NCBI RefSeq assembly: GCF_019511345.1
Contig: NZ_JAEUAK010000011.1
Span: 124,001 to 188,000 of the forward strand
Source of the DNA: Rhizobium mesosinicum
GTDB taxonomy: Bacteria > Pseudomonadota > Alphaproteobacteria > Rhizobiales > Rhizobiaceae
Reading direction: 5' to 3'
DNA length: 64,000 nucleotides
Positions 33,268 through 42,171 of the stretch are shown here, in pieces; position 1 is the stretch's first letter, and each line of letters begins with the position of its first letter. The position numbers were made by a program, and so were the translations under genes. The notes below the pieces were generated by a model. The model saw only the letters and a program-made list of their open reading frames with translations. It ran no database searches and was not told the origin of the DNA.

Positions 33268-35118
33268 TTATTCAGCGATCGCATCGATGATCGATCGTAT
33301 TTCCCGGCTTTTGCTGGAAGTATCATCTGCCAGAAATAACTGAAGACCATTTTGGCAGAATTCGATCACATGACTAAGATCTTTCCTGATACTGAGGTAC
33401 GTTTCGAGGTCGCCTTCGCGAAGGACGAACATGCCTTCTGCTGCCGAGGCGGCTATATGACCTTCCCAATCTAGGTGTGACTGTTTGAACACGGCAATTT
33501 GTTCAGCCGTTCGAAGGGGGACACCAGTGTCGGCGGGATAATGCAAATTCACGATATAATCGAAGTCTGCGATTGCGTAAACGCGAAGGCCAAAGCTTGA
33601 AAACAGACTTCTCCACTTCGGCAATTCTTTCTTTCCGCCGACATGCAGAACCGCAATTTCTTGTTCGAGGAGACGGTGCCGTTGCTGGAGCAATGCCCTG
33701 AAGAAATAGCGGTCGGTGTCGCCTTCCACTAGGACCACTTTTTTCGAGAAGAAGGCATAGGTGGACCGGGAGTTGTCGAGAATGCGTATGAGACTTTTTT
33801 CATCTGCGGAAAGTGTTGGCGAAAAGATTGACGTGTGACCATTCGCGTTAAGCGCAAACCGACGCACAGAACTTATGGTGTTCGAATTGATGAGCGATTC
33901 CGAATGGGTAACGAGAATATATTGGCAGTTCTGCGTCCGGTTCAGCTCTCGAAGTACTTGCAGATACTCGTGCTGAAATTGATAATGCAAATGGATTTCA
34001 GGTTCATCAATGATGACGACGCCTCCCTTCAGCTCACCCCTCCCGTACGCCTCGAGCACTAGGTGGATAATGGCTTTTTGACCCGCGCTCAGGCTGTTAA
34101 TGTCGCCGATCGGCTTGTTGCGACGGGTGTCGTAGAATTCAAAGCTGTACTGCCAAAGCCGCTGGTCCAAGAGCTTTATTTGACAGTGGAGATTTACGAC
34201 GCGCAGTCGCTCATTTACCGACCTCACGAAGGGAAGATCGTTCGCTTCTTGCTCACACTGTGCAACATCTTTTGCTTCTGACATGAGGTTGAAATGGCGC
34301 TGAGCGACCTGCAGCCGCACGAGAGCGAACACAGGCGGCTCATTATTATCGATGGCATTGAGGCTACGATTGAAATCTTGATCCCGTATGCTCTGAATTT
34401 GCTGAGACGCTGACGCGCCACTGAGCGAAATTGAGGGCTGAAACGCGTGGTAGTTGCGATAGCTCCCGATGAGGGTAAAGCTCTCATAGAGCGGTGGGAT
34501 CGGCTCACCGCGCGTAACGACATTGCGAATTGAAATGGCTTCTCTGAAAAGGTGATAGTCAGTTAGATATGTGAAGCCAAAGTCGAGTCCCCCACCCTTT
34601 AGCTGAACCGAGAAATTATTCGAAGCACGATCTAATATCACCTCAATAACGTAGCTCTCACGCTCTTCGCTGTTGGGGTGAAGGTCGTAACTAGCGTACG
34701 AGCCTATCGTTTGGGCAATCTCATCAAAGTAAGCTCTTATGTTAGCGATGTTCTGGCGGTCGATAGCGTCGAGCCGCACGGCTATACGAATGCGCTGCTG
34801 TTGATCCTCGCTATCCCAATTTGGGTCCAGCCGAAAACCGTTGATGTTGGTGTGATTGACCGGCTGCAGAACCTGCCGCCTATCCTGTATTGAAAGGGTT
34901 GAGCGGCGTCCGAACAGCTCACCATTGAAACTGAACTGACGATATATGACCCTTCGAAAGAGGAAATTCACAACCTCGAGGGCTGTCGATTTTCCCGAGC
35001 CATTCTCGCCGATAATAATATTCAGACCATCGTCAAATTCTAGCTTATCGGCTTGGCCCACATCGGCACGATATGGAAAGCTCAGGACGTTTGATATTTG
35101 AAGATATTCGATTCGCAT
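33268..35118 (-). CDS. OLD-family ATPase-TOPRIM nuclease (putative defence)
   Basis: In this 616-residue protein, residues 1-450 form an ABC-type AAA (AAA_15/21) ATPase with Walker A GENGSGKST (37-45), signature LSAGQ (343-347), Walker B VVIIDEPEIHLH (367-378) and H-loop His405 (LVTHSES). Residues about 458-616 form a TOPRIM domain: VVLVEGDTDR (Glu465) and AIADFDY (Asp518, Asp520), the acidic triad of OLD nucleases. This matches class 1 OLD proteins; a fused PARIS-like ATPase-TOPRIM is an alternative. Base composition is AT-richer than neighbours, a sign of transfer. It is divergent from a DUF2971 gene. Confidence 0.9.
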   Translation of the reverse strand: MRIEYLQISNVLSFPYRADVGQADKLEFDDGLNIIIGENGSGKSTALEVVNFLFRRVIYRQFSFNGELFGRRSTLSIQDRRQVLQPVNHTNINGFRLDPNWDSEDQQQRIRIAVRLDAIDRQNIANIRAYFDEIAQTIGSYASYDLHPNSEERESYVIEVILDRASNNFSVQLKGGGLDFGFTYLTDYHLFREAISIRNVVTRGEPIPPLYESFTLIGSYRNYHAFQPSISLSGASASQQIQSIRDQDFNRSLNAIDNNEPPVFALVRLQVAQRHFNLMSEAKDVAQCEQEANDLPFVRSVNERLRVVNLHCQIKLLDQRLWQYSFEFYDTRRNKPIGDINSLSAGQKAIIHLVLEAYGRGELKGGVVIIDEPEIHLHYQFQHEYLQVLRELNRTQNCQYILVTHSESLINSNTISSVRRFALNANGHTSIFSPTLSADEKSLIRILDNSRSTYAFFSKKVVLVEGDTDRYFFRALLQQRHRLLEQEIAVLHVGGKKELPKWRSLFSSFGLRVYAIADFDYIVNLHYPADTGVPLRTAEQIAVFKQSHLDWEGHIAASAAEGMFVLREGDLETYLSIRKDLSHVIEFCQNGLQLFLADDTSSKSREIRSIIDAIAE

Positions 35119-35487
35119 GCGTAAATCCTACGCCCTTACTGTAACAGCATAGCGAGGGCCGATCTTTTGCTCAAGCTGCGGTTGAAATGGATCGGATATA
35201 TATGCCCCTTGCCATCCCGCCTCATGATCCAGGTTCGGCTGTAGAACCTTACCACAGGCGGCTTTCGGTACCGGCGTCACCACCGACGAATGGCAGCTAA
35301 GCCGCCGCCGACCATACCCGGATGCGCCCCCGTTTTGGCCGATCATGGATTAGCATAATGTGGCGTTCGAAATCGATCGATGCAAAGGTGGCTTCGGGTT
35401 AAACACCCGGCTTGGCCTTAGCGTTTAACTAGGCTTCACTGTCATAGTTGACGATTCGAAGGATCTTCTTGCGCGGATTGACCTACT
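35119..35487. other. Divergent region between OLD-like and DUF2971 genes
   Basis: 369 bases. One short minus-strand frame (72 codons) has no recognisable pattern and probably is not a gene. It contains the promoters of both flanking genes; I see no strong inverted repeat. Confidence 0.5.
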
Positions 35488-36381
35488 GTGACCCACGACG
35501 CTCTTAACAACCATCTCGCCGCGCGTCCTCCGTACATTGGGATCAATGGCAAAAGGGAGCCGAGGCTATTCCACTACACAACCTACCCGGGTTTTGTAGG
35601 AATTTTCACCACAAAACAGCTATGGGCAACCAATATTCATTACCTCAACGACGTTGAGGAATTCAAACATGGCCTCCAGATCGTAGCGTACCAGGCAACG
35701 AAACTCGCGAAATCCGCGTCCCGCGAGCAAGCTATCCTCCTGAGGAGCATAGCTGAGAATGTCGAGCGGTTTCAGCGGATCAATATATTCGTGTCGTCGT
35801 TCTCCGAAAAGACCGATATTTTGAGCCAATGGCGCGGATACTCAGCGGGCGGTGGGATCGCGTTAAACTTTGATTACGAGCACCTTCGGAGGGTTTCCGA
35901 CCGCAGTTCACTGCTTCTCGTGAAATGCATCTACGATAGCGAATCAAAAGCACAACTCGTCGACGAGATGCTAGCTGATGTCCTCGCGGCATTCGTTAAT
36001 TCGAAATACCAACCCGAAGTGCCGGTGGACAACTATGTCACCGTTTTCTTGTATAATTTTCTACCCATCGCGGCCTGCTTCAAGCATTCAGCATTCTCTG
36101 AGGAAGCAGAGTGGAGAATCGTGTCCAGGCCTATCGACATGCGAGACCAACGAGTCGACTTTCGGCCCACCCTGAAGATGATCACTCCCTACTTCAAGAT
36201 TGATCTCGAAGATGGGCTTAACGATCTGCTTAAGAAACCAGAGATTGGCGTTCAAGAGGTGATGATTGGTCCAACCGCAGAGAAAGACCTCCTGATGGAG
36301 GCGGTATCAGGTGTGATCCAGAACCGAAACATTAGTGTTAAATCGATCTCGCACTCTGCTGCGCCCTATCGGGAAATGTGA
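35488..36381 (+). CDS. DUF2971 family protein (putative defence or toxin-like)
   Basis: This 297-residue protein starts with GTG and no strong ribosome site. It has the DUF2971 pattern: LFHYTTYPGFVGIFTTKQLWATN, an NDVEEFKHG motif, FVSSFSEKTDILSQWRGYSAGGGIALNF, and an EAEWRIV segment near 210. The family is common in defence islands and phage regions; its enzymatic role is not established. Codon use is AT-richer than the surroundings. The OLD-like gene is divergently placed 369 bases away; I infer a shared horizontally acquired locus. Confidence 0.85.
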   Translation: MTHDALNNHLAARPPYIGINGKREPRLFHYTTYPGFVGIFTTKQLWATNIHYLNDVEEFKHGLQIVAYQATKLAKSASREQAILLRSIAENVERFQRINIFVSSFSEKTDILSQWRGYSAGGGIALNFDYEHLRRVSDRSSLLLVKCIYDSESKAQLVDEMLADVLAAFVNSKYQPEVPVDNYVTVFLYNFLPIAACFKHSAFSEEAEWRIVSRPIDMRDQRVDFRPTLKMITPYFKIDLEDGLNDLLKKPEIGVQEVMIGPTAEKDLLMEAVSGVIQNRNISVKSISHSAAPYREM

Positions 36382-36869
36382 TGTTAACTGAAGCGGGGGC
36401 TCAATGTCGAACGTGGAAATCTCCGCCGCTGTGTAATAACTCCCAAGCCACTGACTTAGCTAAAAGACTCGGTGATATGATTTCCGCGAGAGCGTGGAAT
36501 TCTTCTTTAGTTTTGATGCGCGAACTAGCGGTCCTGCACCGGCAACCTCATTAATCTCCACAGGTGGCCTTCGCGGACTGCGGCGTTTCAAGCTGTCAGA
36601 GATGACGCCCACCATTCTACGTCCACCCGACCAAAGCCTTATTTTTTATGAACTCTCGCCTGTTCCCGTTTAATCCCGGATAGGCAACGCCCCCGTCCTT
36701 CCTGCAACGTTGGAGAGCCGGAAGGTAGTGCGACGGATTTTGCCTCTCCCGCGGTACCGAAGGACAGTCGTCCCCCACAGGTCTGGGGGCAGCACCGTCA
36801 GCGACAGCACCACCCCCATCCCTTGGCGCGTGCAGGTGGCCCCTCGCCTACACCTCGCCGGCGGACCCC
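36382..36869. other. Gene-free region
   Basis: 488 bases between the DUF2971 gene and the end of the adaptor gene. I see only weak short frames and a small hairpin (CCCCCACAGGTCTGGGGG at 36773-36790), possibly a terminator for the secretion operon. Nothing else recognised. Confidence 0.5.
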
Positions 36870-38321
36870 TCAGTTTGGCTCGCGGATCGCGTCGTCCAGT
36901 CCGCGCAGGAGCGGATAGAGGAAATACGAGATCACCGTGCGTTGGCCGACCTTGATTTCGGTCGAGACGGTCATGCCCGGAAGCAGCCGGACCGGCACGT
37001 CCGAGGCGTTCAGCCTTGTATCCGCCAGCAGGATGCGGGCCTTGAAGAAGGGTGCGGAGGGCTGGCTGGGTGTCGCGGTCTGTTCGGGCTGGCCGGTCAG
37101 GAACGTGTCCTGGCTGATGGTGCGCACTTCGCCCGAGGCCGTGCCGTATTTCTGGAAGGGATAGGCGTCGAGCTTGATGCGGGCTTGCCTGCCGACGGCG
37201 ATGCGGCCGATGTCGCGGGTGTTGATCGACACCTCCGCTTCGAGCGGGACGTTGATCGGCACCAGTGTGACGATCGGTTCGGCCTCGCGCACGACGGAGC
37301 CGACCGAGCGCTGGGCGAGATCGAGCACGACGGCGTCGGCGGGTGCGGTCAGCGCCACCATGTTGCGGCGCAGCTCCATCTTCTTCAGTTCTTCGCCGGC
37401 CATGTCGCGCTGGCCGCGCAGGTCGACAAGCTGCTCCATCGCGGCGCGGCGGAAATCCTCGATGAAGGCCTGGCGGTCGGCGCGCAGTTTCGCATAGGCG
37501 TGGGCCGCTTCGTCCGCCTTGCCGCGCACGGCGGTGATATCGGCCTCGACATCGAGGCGGGCGTCGCGCGAGCCGAGCATGGTGAGCAGCGAGCCGCTTT
37601 CCTTGTCGTAGAGCTTCTTTCGCGTCGCCTCGATCTGCGAGAGGTTGTCGCGCCGGTCGTTCAGCACGGCCTCCTGATTGCGGTTTGCCGCAAGCACGGA
37701 GGATTGTCCGGCGATCTGCTGTTCGAAATTCTGCATCTGCGCCATGTAGAAGGCGCGCCGCTGGCCGAAGAGCTGCAGCTGCAGCTGCTCGTCCTGCGTG
37801 TTGCCGGCCGTTTTCGAATAGTCCTCGCCGGTCAGCTCAGCCTCCAGCCGCTTCACCTGCGCGTCGAGGGCGGAGAATTTCGCCTTGAGCTGGCCGACAT
37901 CGGCCTGGCTGAAGGTGGCGTCGAGCGTCGCCAGCGTCTGGCCGGCACGCACCAGCTCGCCGGCCTTCACGTCGATCGTGCGGATGATCGAGGTTTCGAG
38001 CGGCTGGACGACGATGGTTGGCTGGGTGGTGACGAGCTTGCCGGGCGCAATCACCACCTCGTCGATGGAAGAGACGGAGGCCCAGGTGATCGCCGCACCA
38101 AGCAGCGCCGTGACGCAATAGAGCGTCATGCGCGCGACACGCGGCGGCGCGCGTTCTTCGAGCTCGACCGCGTCGGACTGGAACTCGGCGATAACAGGCG
38201 GCAGCGGCGGGCGGGCGACGAGCGTATTGCCCCTTTCCTGGCCTCTACCCTGACCCTTGTCCTGGTCCTTGTCCGAGGGGACCGGCAGATTGTCGTCTGA
38301 TTTTCTGACATGCGCGTTCAT
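36870..38321 (-). CDS. HlyD-family type I secretion periplasmic adaptor
   Basis: In this 483-residue protein, residues 1-60 are cytosolic and hydrophilic (QDKGQGRGQERG), residues about 64-85 are a membrane anchor (LYCVTALLGAAITWASVSSI), and residues about 90-120 and 320-350 are the biotinyl-lipoyl halves (VVIAPGKLVTTQPTIVVQPL, NMVALTAPADAVVLDL). A long coiled coil (about 125-320) lies between, followed by a beta-barrel and C-terminal ends (PGMTVSTEIKVGQRTVISYF). It bridges the ABC exporter and an outer-membrane TolC, which is not in this window. Its start overlaps the exporter stop by 4 bases (ATGA). Confidence 0.95.
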   Translation of the reverse strand: MNAHVRKSDDNLPVPSDKDQDKGQGRGQERGNTLVARPPLPPVIAEFQSDAVELEERAPPRVARMTLYCVTALLGAAITWASVSSIDEVVIAPGKLVTTQPTIVVQPLETSIIRTIDVKAGELVRAGQTLATLDATFSQADVGQLKAKFSALDAQVKRLEAELTGEDYSKTAGNTQDEQLQLQLFGQRRAFYMAQMQNFEQQIAGQSSVLAANRNQEAVLNDRRDNLSQIEATRKKLYDKESGSLLTMLGSRDARLDVEADITAVRGKADEAAHAYAKLRADRQAFIEDFRRAAMEQLVDLRGQRDMAGEELKKMELRRNMVALTAPADAVVLDLAQRSVGSVVREAEPIVTLVPINVPLEAEVSINTRDIGRIAVGRQARIKLDAYPFQKYGTASGEVRTISQDTFLTGQPEQTATPSQPSAPFFKARILLADTRLNASDVPVRLLPGMTVSTEIKVGQRTVISYFLYPLLRGLDDAIREPN

Positions 38322-40462
38322 GCGACCTGCCTCATCTGCTGTGCCCAGAGATGGCGGTAGGTCATGCAGCGCGACACGAGCTGGTCGTGCCGGCCGATAT
38401 CGGCGACCTTGCCGCGATCGATGACGAGAATGGCGTCGGCATCGACGAGCGTCGAAAGCCGGTGCGAGACGATGATGACGGTGCGCCCGGCCGCGATGCG
38501 GCTCAGATTGTCGCGGATGATCGCCTCGCTGTCAGGGTCGAGCGCGCTTGTGGCCTCGTCGAAGATCAGCAGTTTCGGATCGGTGATCAGCGCTCGCGCA
38601 ATCGCCAGCCTCTGCTTCTGGCCGCCGGAAAGGTTGGCGGCATTTTCCTCCAGCATCGTGTCGAAGCCGCGCGGCAGGCGCTCGATGAACTCTTCGGCCC
38701 CGGCGATGCGGGCGACCTGCATGATCTCCTCGATACTGGCGTCGGGCTTTGCGGCGGCGATATTGTCGCGCACCGAGCCGCGGAACAGGAAATTGTCCTG
38801 CAGCACGACGCCGATGCTGGTTCTCAAATGCACGAGGTCGATCTCGCGGCTGTCATAGCCGTCCATGCGCACCAGCCCTTCCTGGCTCTGGTAGAGCCCC
38901 TGGATGAGCCTGGTGATCGTCGTCTTTCCCGAGCCGCTCTTGCCGACCACGCCGAAGACCGAGCCCGCCGGAATGGCGAAGGAGACGTTGTCGAGCGCGG
39001 GTGCCGCATCCGGCGCATAGCGGAACGAAACCCTGTCGAATTCGATACGGCCATGCAGATGCGGGCGCACCCCTCGCCCGCGGCCCGCCTGTTCCGGCCG
39101 CTGGTTCATGATCTCGCCGAGCATGCGTACGGACAGAGCCACTTCCTGATATTCGTGGACCATGGTGACGATCTGCACGAGCGGCCCGGAGACGCGGCCG
39201 GCGAGCATGTTGAAGGCGACCAGCGCGCCGATCGTCATCGCGCCCGAGAATACGTCCAGCGCGCCGAGGCCGATGATCGCGACACTCATCAGCTTTTCCA
39301 GCAATCCCGTCATCGACTGTGCGAAGGTCGAGATCTTCTCGACGCGGAAGCGCACGGAGATCGACTGCGCCGAATAATCGTCCCACACCTTGCGCTGGCG
39401 CGGCTCCAGCGCCAGCGACTTGACGGTGCGCATGCCGTGCACGGTTTCCACAAGCAGCGCCTGCCGGTCGCCTTCGGCCTGATAGAGCGCCTTGAGCCGC
39501 CGCTGGAACGGGCCGACGAGCAGCATCACCACGAGGCCGACGAGGGCCGCGAAACCGAGCACGACGAGCGTCAGCTTGACGCTGTAGAGAAGCAGGATCG
39601 GCACGAAGACGAAGAGCGACACGCCGTCGAGAAGCGTGAGGAACAGCCGCCCGGTCAGGAATTCGCGGATTCGCCCCGTCTGCTGCATATGCTTGACGAG
39701 CACGCCCGCCGAAGCCTGCTCGAAGAGCGCGATCGGCAGGTTGAGCAGATGGCCGAAGGTGCGGGTCGCAATCCGGATATCGATCCGGTTGGTGGCGTAG
39801 AGCAGGAGATAGCGGCGCAGGAAGCTGAAGGTCGCGTCGAAGATCAGCGCGATCGCAATGCCGACCGTCAGAACCGTCAGCGTCGCGTAGCTCTGGTGCA
39901 CCAGCACCTTGTCGATGACCAGCTGGAAGAAGATCGGCGTCATCAGCCCGAGGCCGTAAAGCACGAAGGCGGCAAGCGCCACGTCGCGGAAAAAGCTTTT
40001 CTGCCGGAGGATCTCGGGGACGAACCAGCGGAAGCCGAAGGGCCGGTCCTCGTCCGACATGCGGTAGTTGCGCTTGAGCAGGATCACCGATCCGAGCCAG
40101 GCCTTGGCGAACTGCTCTTCGCTGAGCATCATCACTTCGGCGCGCGAGGCGAGCGGATCGAGAACGCGGATTCTCTCATCCTCGCCCTCCCCGACGGCGC
40201 CTGCGATCACCACCCAGTTGCCGTTGGTCAGCTCCGCCAGCACCGGGAAGGCCTCGCCGAGCTGGAACAGGCTTCGCCAGGTGAGATCGGCATGCCTGGC
40301 CCTCAGGCCCGCATCCTTGGCCATGCGCAGCAGCTGGCGCACGGCGACCGGATCGTTACCGACGGCATAATCGTGCTGCAGCCGCTCAGGCGAAAGATCG
40401 ACGCCGTGATGGCGCGCGACGAGCGCAAGACAGTGCAGGTTCGTATGCAGAAATGAACTCAT
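38318..40462 (-). CDS. Type I secretion ABC exporter with inactive C39-like domain
   Basis: In this 714-residue protein, residues 1-130 form a C39-like domain. It has Asn at the position of the catalytic Cys (HTNLHCLALVARHHG) and Asn at the His position (NGNWVVIAG), so it is a substrate-binding CLD rather than a protease. Residues about 155-440 contain six membrane helices, and 470-714 form the nucleotide-binding domain (Walker A GKSGSGKT 507-514, LSGGQ 611-615, Walker B LLIFDE 631-636, His667). This is the HlyB/LapB layout, which exports large unprocessed C-terminal-signal substrates. The neighbouring giant gene is the probable substrate. Confidence 0.95.
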   Translation of the reverse strand: MSSFLHTNLHCLALVARHHGVDLSPERLQHDYAVGNDPVAVRQLLRMAKDAGLRARHADLTWRSLFQLGEAFPVLAELTNGNWVVIAGAVGEGEDERIRVLDPLASRAEVMMLSEEQFAKAWLGSVILLKRNYRMSDEDRPFGFRWFVPEILRQKSFFRDVALAAFVLYGLGLMTPIFFQLVIDKVLVHQSYATLTVLTVGIAIALIFDATFSFLRRYLLLYATNRIDIRIATRTFGHLLNLPIALFEQASAGVLVKHMQQTGRIREFLTGRLFLTLLDGVSLFVFVPILLLYSVKLTLVVLGFAALVGLVVMLLVGPFQRRLKALYQAEGDRQALLVETVHGMRTVKSLALEPRQRKVWDDYSAQSISVRFRVEKISTFAQSMTGLLEKLMSVAIIGLGALDVFSGAMTIGALVAFNMLAGRVSGPLVQIVTMVHEYQEVALSVRMLGEIMNQRPEQAGRGRGVRPHLHGRIEFDRVSFRYAPDAAPALDNVSFAIPAGSVFGVVGKSGSGKTTITRLIQGLYQSQEGLVRMDGYDSREIDLVHLRTSIGVVLQDNFLFRGSVRDNIAAAKPDASIEEIMQVARIAGAEEFIERLPRGFDTMLEENAANLSGGQKQRLAIARALITDPKLLIFDEATSALDPDSEAIIRDNLSRIAAGRTVIIVSHRLSTLVDADAILVIDRGKVADIGRHDQLVSRCMTYRHLWAQQMRQVA

Positions 40463-40501
40463 GGCCCACCCGAAACAAAAGAGACCGAGGATCGACGATG
40501 A

Positions 40502-40810
40502 TCAGTTGAAGTTCGGCGAAGCGTTCGAAGCGCCGGCCTGCGCCGCCTGGATATCGGCAGCTGCGGCAGCCGACATGTCGCCGATGCGGCGAACCGCGCC
40601 TGCCTCGACGAGCCCGCCCAGCGCCTTCTGCATGAGATCGACCGCATTGGCGAAGGCATCGACCGGCATGATGATGCGCTGGCGGAAGACCGGCTTCGGG
40701 TTGTTGTTGGCATCGCGGTCGGTGGCCGAGAGCGACATCAGGTCGATGCGCACGATCGTGCCGGTGATGGTGATTTCGCCGATGCCGTCTGCATAAAGTT
40801 CGCTGCTCAT
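40502..40810 (-). CDS. Small conserved protein of type I secretion locus
   Basis: This 102-residue protein (MSSELYADGIGEITITGTIV) appears to be a compact beta/alpha protein: IGEITITGTIVRIDLMSL, a FRQRIIMPVDAFANAVDLMQKAL helix region, then GLVEAGAVRRIG and an Ala-rich tail. It sits directly upstream of the exporter (40 bases) and after the metal GTPase. Small proteins like this accompany some rhizobial type I loci and may act as a chaperone or regulator of the substrate; that is inference. No signal peptide. Confidence 0.72.
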   Translation of the reverse strand: MSSELYADGIGEITITGTIVRIDLMSLSATDRDANNNPKPVFRQRIIMPVDAFANAVDLMQKALGGLVEAGAVRRIGDMSAAAAADIQAAQAGASNASPNFN

Positions 40811-40835
40811 TGTTCTCTCTCCCTCTGGATTGACG

Positions 40836-42068
40836 TCAAACTTTTCGGTGCGATGCGTGCGTATCGTGCCGCCATGCCGGAAACGGATCGCGCAGGCCGA
40901 TGGCGCTCTCCGGGTCGAAACCCGTCTCCTCCCCGGTCAGGCAATCGTCGAGTGCGGCGCGGATCGCCGCCTCGTCGAAGCCGGAGCCGATGAAGACCAG
41001 CTCCTGGCGGCGGTCGCCCCAGACCTCGTCCCAATGCCTCTCGATCAGCTGGCGGAATTGCGGATGGCGCGGCCATTGCGCCTGCGGCACCGATGCCCAC
41101 CAGAAGCCTCTGGTGCCGATGCGGCATTGCGTGCCGGCAATCGAAAGCAGGCCGATCTCGTCCGGCCGCGTCGCCAGCCAGAAATGGCCTTTCGCCCTGA
41201 TGATGCCGGCAAGCGGCTCATCGAGCACGCGGGCGAGCCGTGCGGGATCGAAGGGCCGCCGGCTGCGATAGACGAAGCTTGCAATGCCGTATTCCTCGGT
41301 CTCCGGCACATGGTCGCCCCAGCCGAAAAGCTCCTTGTGCCAGAGCGGATGGCGGGCGGCCTTGGCCTCGCTGAAAAGGCCGGTATCCATGATCGCGGCA
41401 AGCGGCACCTGCCCGAAGACCGCCTCGATGACGCGGGCATCCGGATTGAGCGCCGCGATCACCTTGCGAACCTCTGACAGCACGGCGCAGGACACATCGC
41501 CTGCCTTGTTGATGATGACGACATCGGCGAATTCGATCTGCTCGACGAGCAGTTCCACGAGCTTGCGCTCGTCCTCCCCGTCTCGCCTTTCACCACGGTC
41601 GGCAAGGAACTCGGCGCTCCGGTAATCGGCGAGAAGATTGACCGCGTCGACGACGCAAACCATCGTGTCGAGCCTCGCCACGTCGCAAAGGGCCGCCCCG
41701 CTCTCGTCGCGGAAGGAGAAGGTGGCGGCGATCGGCAGCGGTTCGGCAATGCCGGTGCCCTCGATCAGCAGGTAGTCGAAACGGCCGGCGGCCGAAAGCC
41801 GCCGCACCTCGCTCAGGAGATCGTCGCGCAGCGTGCAACAGATGCATCCGTTGGTGAGCTCCACAAGCGTCTCGTCGGTGCGCGAGAGGTCTGCACCCCC
41901 CTCGCGCACGAGATCCGCATCGATGTTGACCTCGCTCATATCGTTGACGATGACAGCAACGCGACGGCCCTCACGGTTACTCAATACATGATTGAGGACA
42001 GTCGTCTTGCCGGCGCCGAGGAACCCGGCGAGGATGGTAACCGGCAATCTGTTGTCTGTACGCATCAT
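40836..42068 (-). CDS. COG0523 (CobW/ZigA-type) metal GTPase
   Basis: This 410-residue protein starts at tandem ATGs. Walker A GFLGAGKTT lies at 15-23, the metal-binding GCICC (C75, C77, C78) at 74-78, and a switch-like EGTGIAEP near 102. NKAG replaces NKxD, and a CobW C-terminal domain follows from about 260 (YGIASFVYRSRRPFDP...). Such GTPases deliver zinc or related metals to enzymes when metal is scarce. It lies between the giant surface-protein gene and the exporter, so metal supply to the substrate is conceivable. The leader shows no clean Zur box. Confidence 0.9.
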   Translation of the reverse strand: MMRTDNRLPVTILAGFLGAGKTTVLNHVLSNREGRRVAVIVNDMSEVNIDADLVREGGADLSRTDETLVELTNGCICCTLRDDLLSEVRRLSAAGRFDYLLIEGTGIAEPLPIAATFSFRDESGAALCDVARLDTMVCVVDAVNLLADYRSAEFLADRGERRDGEDERKLVELLVEQIEFADVVIINKAGDVSCAVLSEVRKVIAALNPDARVIEAVFGQVPLAAIMDTGLFSEAKAARHPLWHKELFGWGDHVPETEEYGIASFVYRSRRPFDPARLARVLDEPLAGIIRAKGHFWLATRPDEIGLLSIAGTQCRIGTRGFWWASVPQAQWPRHPQFRQLIERHWDEVWGDRRQELVFIGSGFDEAAIRAALDDCLTGEETGFDPESAIGLRDPFPAWRHDTHASHRKV

Positions 42069-42120
42069 CGATATTACTCGTTACACACGCTTGGTCTGAC
42101 ATCCTCGCGGCTTTTGTATT

Positions 42121-42171
42121 CACGCAATTCCGAACGCAAAACCGCTGCGCACTTTTGCTGGAATTGCTTTA
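42121..42171 (-). repeat. TAAAGC-type repeat, copy in reverse orientation
   Basis: Read on the minus strand it begins TAAAGCAATTCCAGC and contains AAAAGTGCGCAGCGGTTTTG, the core of the repeats at 8225 and 59345. The first three bases (42169-42171) are the stop codon of the giant gene. It is a shorter, diverged member. Confidence 0.8.

Noticed and set aside
36773..36790. A CRISPR-like or direct repeat in the gap after the DUF2971 gene
   Set aside because: It is a single hairpin with no repeat-spacer array; no CRISPR array was seen anywhere in the window.
38351..40456. A 701-codon open frame on the plus strand over the exporter gene
   Set aside because: It is antisense to a complete ABC exporter with all motifs. 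Its product is His/Arg/Glu-rich with no domain, a typical high-GC shadow.
42069..42120. A possible Zur box in the leader of the metal GTPase gene
   Set aside because: GTAACGAGTAATA near the start is only weakly palindromic; not enough to claim zinc regulation.
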